NCBI RefSeq assembly: GCF_017377775.1
Contig: NZ_JAFVLN010000004.1
Location: forward strand, 372,001 to 436,000
Length of the DNA: 64,000 bases
Direction of reading: 5' to 3'
DNA from: Streptomyces sp. VRA16 Mangrove soil
GTDB lineage: Bacteria; Actinomycetota; Actinomycetes; Streptomycetales; Streptomycetaceae
A program made the translations under genes and the position numbers. Below the pieces are notes generated by a model, which saw only the letters and a program-made list of their open reading frames with translations, did no database searches and was not told the DNA's origin. This document shows, in pieces, positions 61,734-64,000 of this stretch (within the stretch, counting starts at the first letter, position 1; each line of letters starts with the position of its first letter).

Positions 61734-63365
61734 ATGAGTCAGCTTGTCCTGAAGGACGTGACGTACGGGTATCCGGACCGGCCGGTGCTCGACCGGGTCG
61801 CGCTGACCGTGCGCCCCGGCGAACGGGTCTGCGTCATCGGTGAGAACGGCTCGGGCAAGTCGACGCTGCTGCGGCTCGTCGCGGGCGAGCTGCGGCCGGC
61901 CGACGGCTCGGTCGTCGTGGTCGCGGACGGCGGGGCCGGGTATCTCGCGCAGACGCCGCCGCTGCCGCCCGACGCGACCGTGCAGGACGCGGTCGACGGC
62001 GCGCTCGCCGAGCTGCGCGACCTGGAACGGCGGATCAGGGCGGCGGAGGCGGAGCTCGGCACGGCGGACCGGGCCGGACTCGCCGCGTACGCCGACCTGG
62101 TGGCGGCGTTCGAGGCGCGCGACGGCTACCGCGCCGACGCCCGCGTGGAGGCCGCCCTGCACGGCCTCGGCGCCGCGCACCTGGCGCGCACCCGGACCCT
62201 CGGCTCGCTCTCGGGCGGCGAGGCGGCCCGCCTGGCGCTGGCCTGCGTCCTCGCCCCGCAGCCCGAGCTGCTGCTCCTGGACGAGCCGACGAACCACCTC
62301 GACGACCAGGCGCTGAGCTGGCTGGAGGACCGGCTGCGCGGGCATCGCGGCACCGTCGTCGCGGTCACCCACGACCGGGTCTTCCTCGACCGGGTGGCGA
62401 CCTCGATCGTCGAGGTGGACGGCGACCGGAAGACCGTGTCCCGCTTCGGCAACGGCTGGCACGGCTACCTGGAACAGCGCACCGCCCTGCGCCGCCGCTG
62501 GGAGGAGCGCCACCGCGCGTGGTCCGACGAGGTGGCGCGGCAGGAGGAGATCGCCGGGCGGAACGCCGACCGGCTCGGCAGCGGCTGGCGGATGCGGGAC
62601 AGCAGCACGTTCGCCAAGTTCTCCCCACACCAGCGGTCGGTCGAGGGCCAGATCTCCGGTGTCGTGCGCAACGCGCGCGAGCGGCTGCGACGGCTGCGCG
62701 CCGACCCGGTGCCGCGGCCGCCGGACCCGCTGCGCTTCACGGCGGGCGACGGCACTCTGGACGGCGGCGGCCATCCCTTCGTGCGTCCCGTCGAGGTGAC
62801 GGACGCCGTCGTCGAGGGCCGGCTGACCGTGGACCGGCTGGTCCTCGCGCCGGGGTCACGGACGCTGGTGACGGGGCCGAACGGCGCGGGCAAGTCGACG
62901 CTGCTCGCCCTCCTCGCCGGACGGCTCACCCCGGACACGGGCAGCGTCGGGCTGCCGCCGCGCATCGGGTACCTGGCGCAGGAGGTCACCCACGAGGGCG
63001 CGGACCGGGCGCTGCTCGACGTGTTCGCGGCCGGGCTCGGCGGGCCGCCCGAGGAGCACGCCGAGGCCCTCCTCGTGCTCGGTCTGTTCCGCGAGGAGGA
63101 TCTGGCCGTGCCGGTGCGCGGCCTGTCGGTGGGCCAGCGCCGCCGTCTCGACCTGGCCCTCCTGGTGTCCCGCCCCGCCGACCTGCTGCTCCTGGACGAG
63201 CCGACGAACCATGTGGCGCCCGCGCTCGTCGAGGACCTGGACGCGGCGCTCGCCGGGTACGCGGGCACCCTCGTCGTGGTCTCGCACGACCGCAGGCTGC
63301 GCGAGCGGTTCACCGGTGACCGGGTGCGGGTGGCCGACGGGGTGCTGGTGACCGCGGCCGGCTGA
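61734..63365 (+). CDS. ABC-F ATPase (antibiotic-resistance or translation type)
   Basis: A 543-residue protein with two ABC domains and no membrane segment. First: GENGSGKST, signature LSGGEAARLAL, DEPTNHLDD. Second: GPNGAGKST, signature LSVGQRRRLDLAL, DEPTNHVAP. The linker (about 240-290, LEQRTALRRRWEERHRAWSDEVARQEE) is a charged coiled coil. ABC-F proteins act on the ribosome; in streptomycetes many confer antibiotic resistance. GGGGAGGGG precedes ATG 61734. Confidence 0.9.
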   Translation: MSQLVLKDVTYGYPDRPVLDRVALTVRPGERVCVIGENGSGKSTLLRLVAGELRPADGSVVVVADGGAGYLAQTPPLPPDATVQDAVDGALAELRDLERRIRAAEAELGTADRAGLAAYADLVAAFEARDGYRADARVEAALHGLGAAHLARTRTLGSLSGGEAARLALACVLAPQPELLLLDEPTNHLDDQALSWLEDRLRGHRGTVVAVTHDRVFLDRVATSIVEVDGDRKTVSRFGNGWHGYLEQRTALRRRWEERHRAWSDEVARQEEIAGRNADRLGSGWRMRDSSTFAKFSPHQRSVEGQISGVVRNARERLRRLRADPVPRPPDPLRFTAGDGTLDGGGHPFVRPVEVTDAVVEGRLTVDRLVLAPGSRTLVTGPNGAGKSTLLALLAGRLTPDTGSVGLPPRIGYLAQEVTHEGADRALLDVFAAGLGGPPEEHAEALLVLGLFREEDLAVPVRGLSVGQRRRLDLALLVSRPADLLLLDEPTNHVAPALVEDLDAALAGYAGTLVVVSHDRRLRERFTGDRVRVADGVLVTAAG

Positions 63366-63378
63366 GCGCGCGGCCGCC

Positions 63379-63429
63379 GGGTCAGGCCGCCGGCCGGGTC
63401 AGGCCGCCGGCCGGGTCAGGCCGCCGGCC
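63379..63429. repeat. three perfect tandem copies of a 17-bp unit
   Basis: GGGTCAGGCCGCCGGCC occurs at 63379-63395, 63396-63412 and 63413-63429, back to back. The last copy contains the stop codon of the holin gene on the minus strand. Confidence 0.9.
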
Positions 63430-63685
63430 GCTCCGGGGCCGCCTTCGGCGCCGGGGTCTCCAGGATCCCCGGGCCGTGCGGTCCCACGCCGGCCGTGCCG
63501 ACGGCGGTGAGCACCGCCAGCAGCGTGGCCAGGCCCGCCGTGCCGAACGCCGCCGCCCAGTCGACGTCCAGCAGATTGGTCGCCCCCGCGACCAGGACGG
63601 CGGCCAGTGACTGTGCGAAGGTCCTGATCGCGCGCTCGGCGGTGGCCTTCCAGAAGCTCACCGTCCACATGGTGCCGATGCCCAT
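63416..63685 (-). CDS. orphan r1t-type holin-like protein
   Basis: An 89-residue protein. FWKATAERAIRTFAQSLAAVLVAGATNLLDVDWAAAFGTAGLATLLAVLTAVGTAGVG matches the r1t holin pattern: a basic helix, then two hydrophobic stretches joined by the DVDW turn. The tail is Pro/Ala-rich (PERPAA). GGGGGAG precedes ATG 63685. No endolysin or phage genes surround it. It may be a domesticated holin involved in lysis or protein release. Confidence 0.7.
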   Translation of the reverse strand: MGIGTMWTVSFWKATAERAIRTFAQSLAAVLVAGATNLLDVDWAAAFGTAGLATLLAVLTAVGTAGVGPHGPGILETPAPKAAPERPAA

Positions 63686-63812
63686 GACGTACTCCCCCGT
63701 GTTCCCCGTGCGCTGTCGCGTCCTGCTTGTTCCCGGCATACCGCCGTCCGCGGCCGCTGCCCAGACCTGCGGCCCGCACGGCCCCGGCGTCCGGGATACG
63801 ATCACTGACGCC

Positions 63813-64000
63813 ATGCAGATGAATGCCAACTACACCAGTCTCGTCGCGGTCGGCGACTCCTTCACCGAGGGCATGTCGGACCTGCTGCCCGACGGCTCTT
63901 ACCGCGGCTGGGCCGACCTGCTGGCCGGCCGGATGGCGGCGCGCACCCCGGGGTTCCGCTACGCGAACCTGGCCGTGCGCGGCAAGCTCATCGGCCAGAT
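63813..64000 (+). CDS. SGNH/GDSL-family hydrolase (3' end outside window)
   Basis: Open from ATG 63813 (or 63819) to the window edge. The N-terminus reads MQMNANYTSLVAVGDSFTEGMSD; GDSFTEG is block I of SGNH/GDSL esterases, carrying the catalytic Ser. LAVRGKLIGQI resembles block II. No signal peptide is visible in the first residues. About 62 residues are present. Likely a lipase or esterase. Confidence 0.85.
   Translation, partial: MQMNANYTSLVAVGDSFTEGMSDLLPDGSYRGWADLLAGRMAARTPGFRYANLAVRGKLIGQ

Noticed and set aside
63379..63429. CRISPR-like array
   Set aside because: Units are contiguous without spacers; a simple tandem repeat.
63416..63685. Prophage remnant
   Set aside because: Only the holin-like gene is present; flanks are ordinary genes.

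Overview
This window is chromosomal DNA of a Streptomyces-type actinomycete. The base composition is very GC-rich, most genes are tightly packed with ATGA/GTGA overlaps, and several gene sets are typical of the genus: the MurT/GatD pair, the RppA tetrahydroxynaphthalene synthase cluster, a subtilisin-inhibitor-like protein, a secreted tripeptidyl aminopeptidase, a HATPase/HTH/DUF397 regulatory triad and F420-type oxidoreductases. From memory, the order rppA - P450 - cupin ... pfkA ... tap - urease ... bio genes resembles the SCO1206-SCO1246 stretch of S. coelicolor; this was not checked by alignment.

Layout. 1-5.1 kb: the end of a PadR regulator, two uncharacterised proteins, a secreted alpha/beta hydrolase, a small membrane protein and a fatty acid desaturase. 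5.3-9.5 kb: a coupled SNF2 ATPase and SWIM zinc-finger protein. 9.6-12.5 kb: rppA, a CYP158A2-like P450 and a cupin, which together make and couple flaviolin-type pigment. 12.5-24 kb: acyl-CoA dehydrogenase with its TetR regulator, peptide deformylase, MurT/GatD, phosphofructokinase, a CtaG-like copper protein, an SSI-family inhibitor with an unusual reactive site, a PlsC acyltransferase, an NAD-dependent reductase and tripeptidyl aminopeptidase. 24.1-28.8 kb: urease operon ureABCFGD without ureE. 29-33.8 kb: a TetR/membrane-protein pair with twin operators, a Phd/YefM-type antitoxin divergent from a ClpP paralogue whose catalytic His is Asp, and an NlpC/P60 endopeptidase behind a c-di-AMP riboswitch. 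33.8-37.3 kb: LysE/LysR pair and a WhiJ-like triad. 37.3-41.8 kb: biotin genes bioF and bioBAD.

41.8-55 kb: a methyltransferase, a toxin-antitoxin-like pair (degenerate Fic-type protein plus ribbon-helix-helix protein), a MacB/LolD-type ABC exporter, a luciferase-like oxidoreductase, a VOC protein, and a peptide-type ABC importer operon ending in a beta-lactamase-fold hydrolase. 55-58.6 kb: an IclR regulator and a three-gene operon (beta-keto acid cleavage enzyme, carnitine-type dehydrogenase, thioesterase) that reads as a carnitine-to-betaine pathway. 58.6-64 kb: GNAT, two CBS/CNNM membrane proteins whose first start codon lies in a hairpin, an ABC-F protein, an orphan r1t-type holin and the start of a GDSL lipase.

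The most unusual items are the ClpP/antitoxin locus, the Fic-like pair with a repeated operator, the SSI-like protein with Glu-Glu at the reactive site, the hairpin over the CNNM start codon, and the SNF2-SWIM pair. All roles are read from sequence and family knowledge only; no searches were run.
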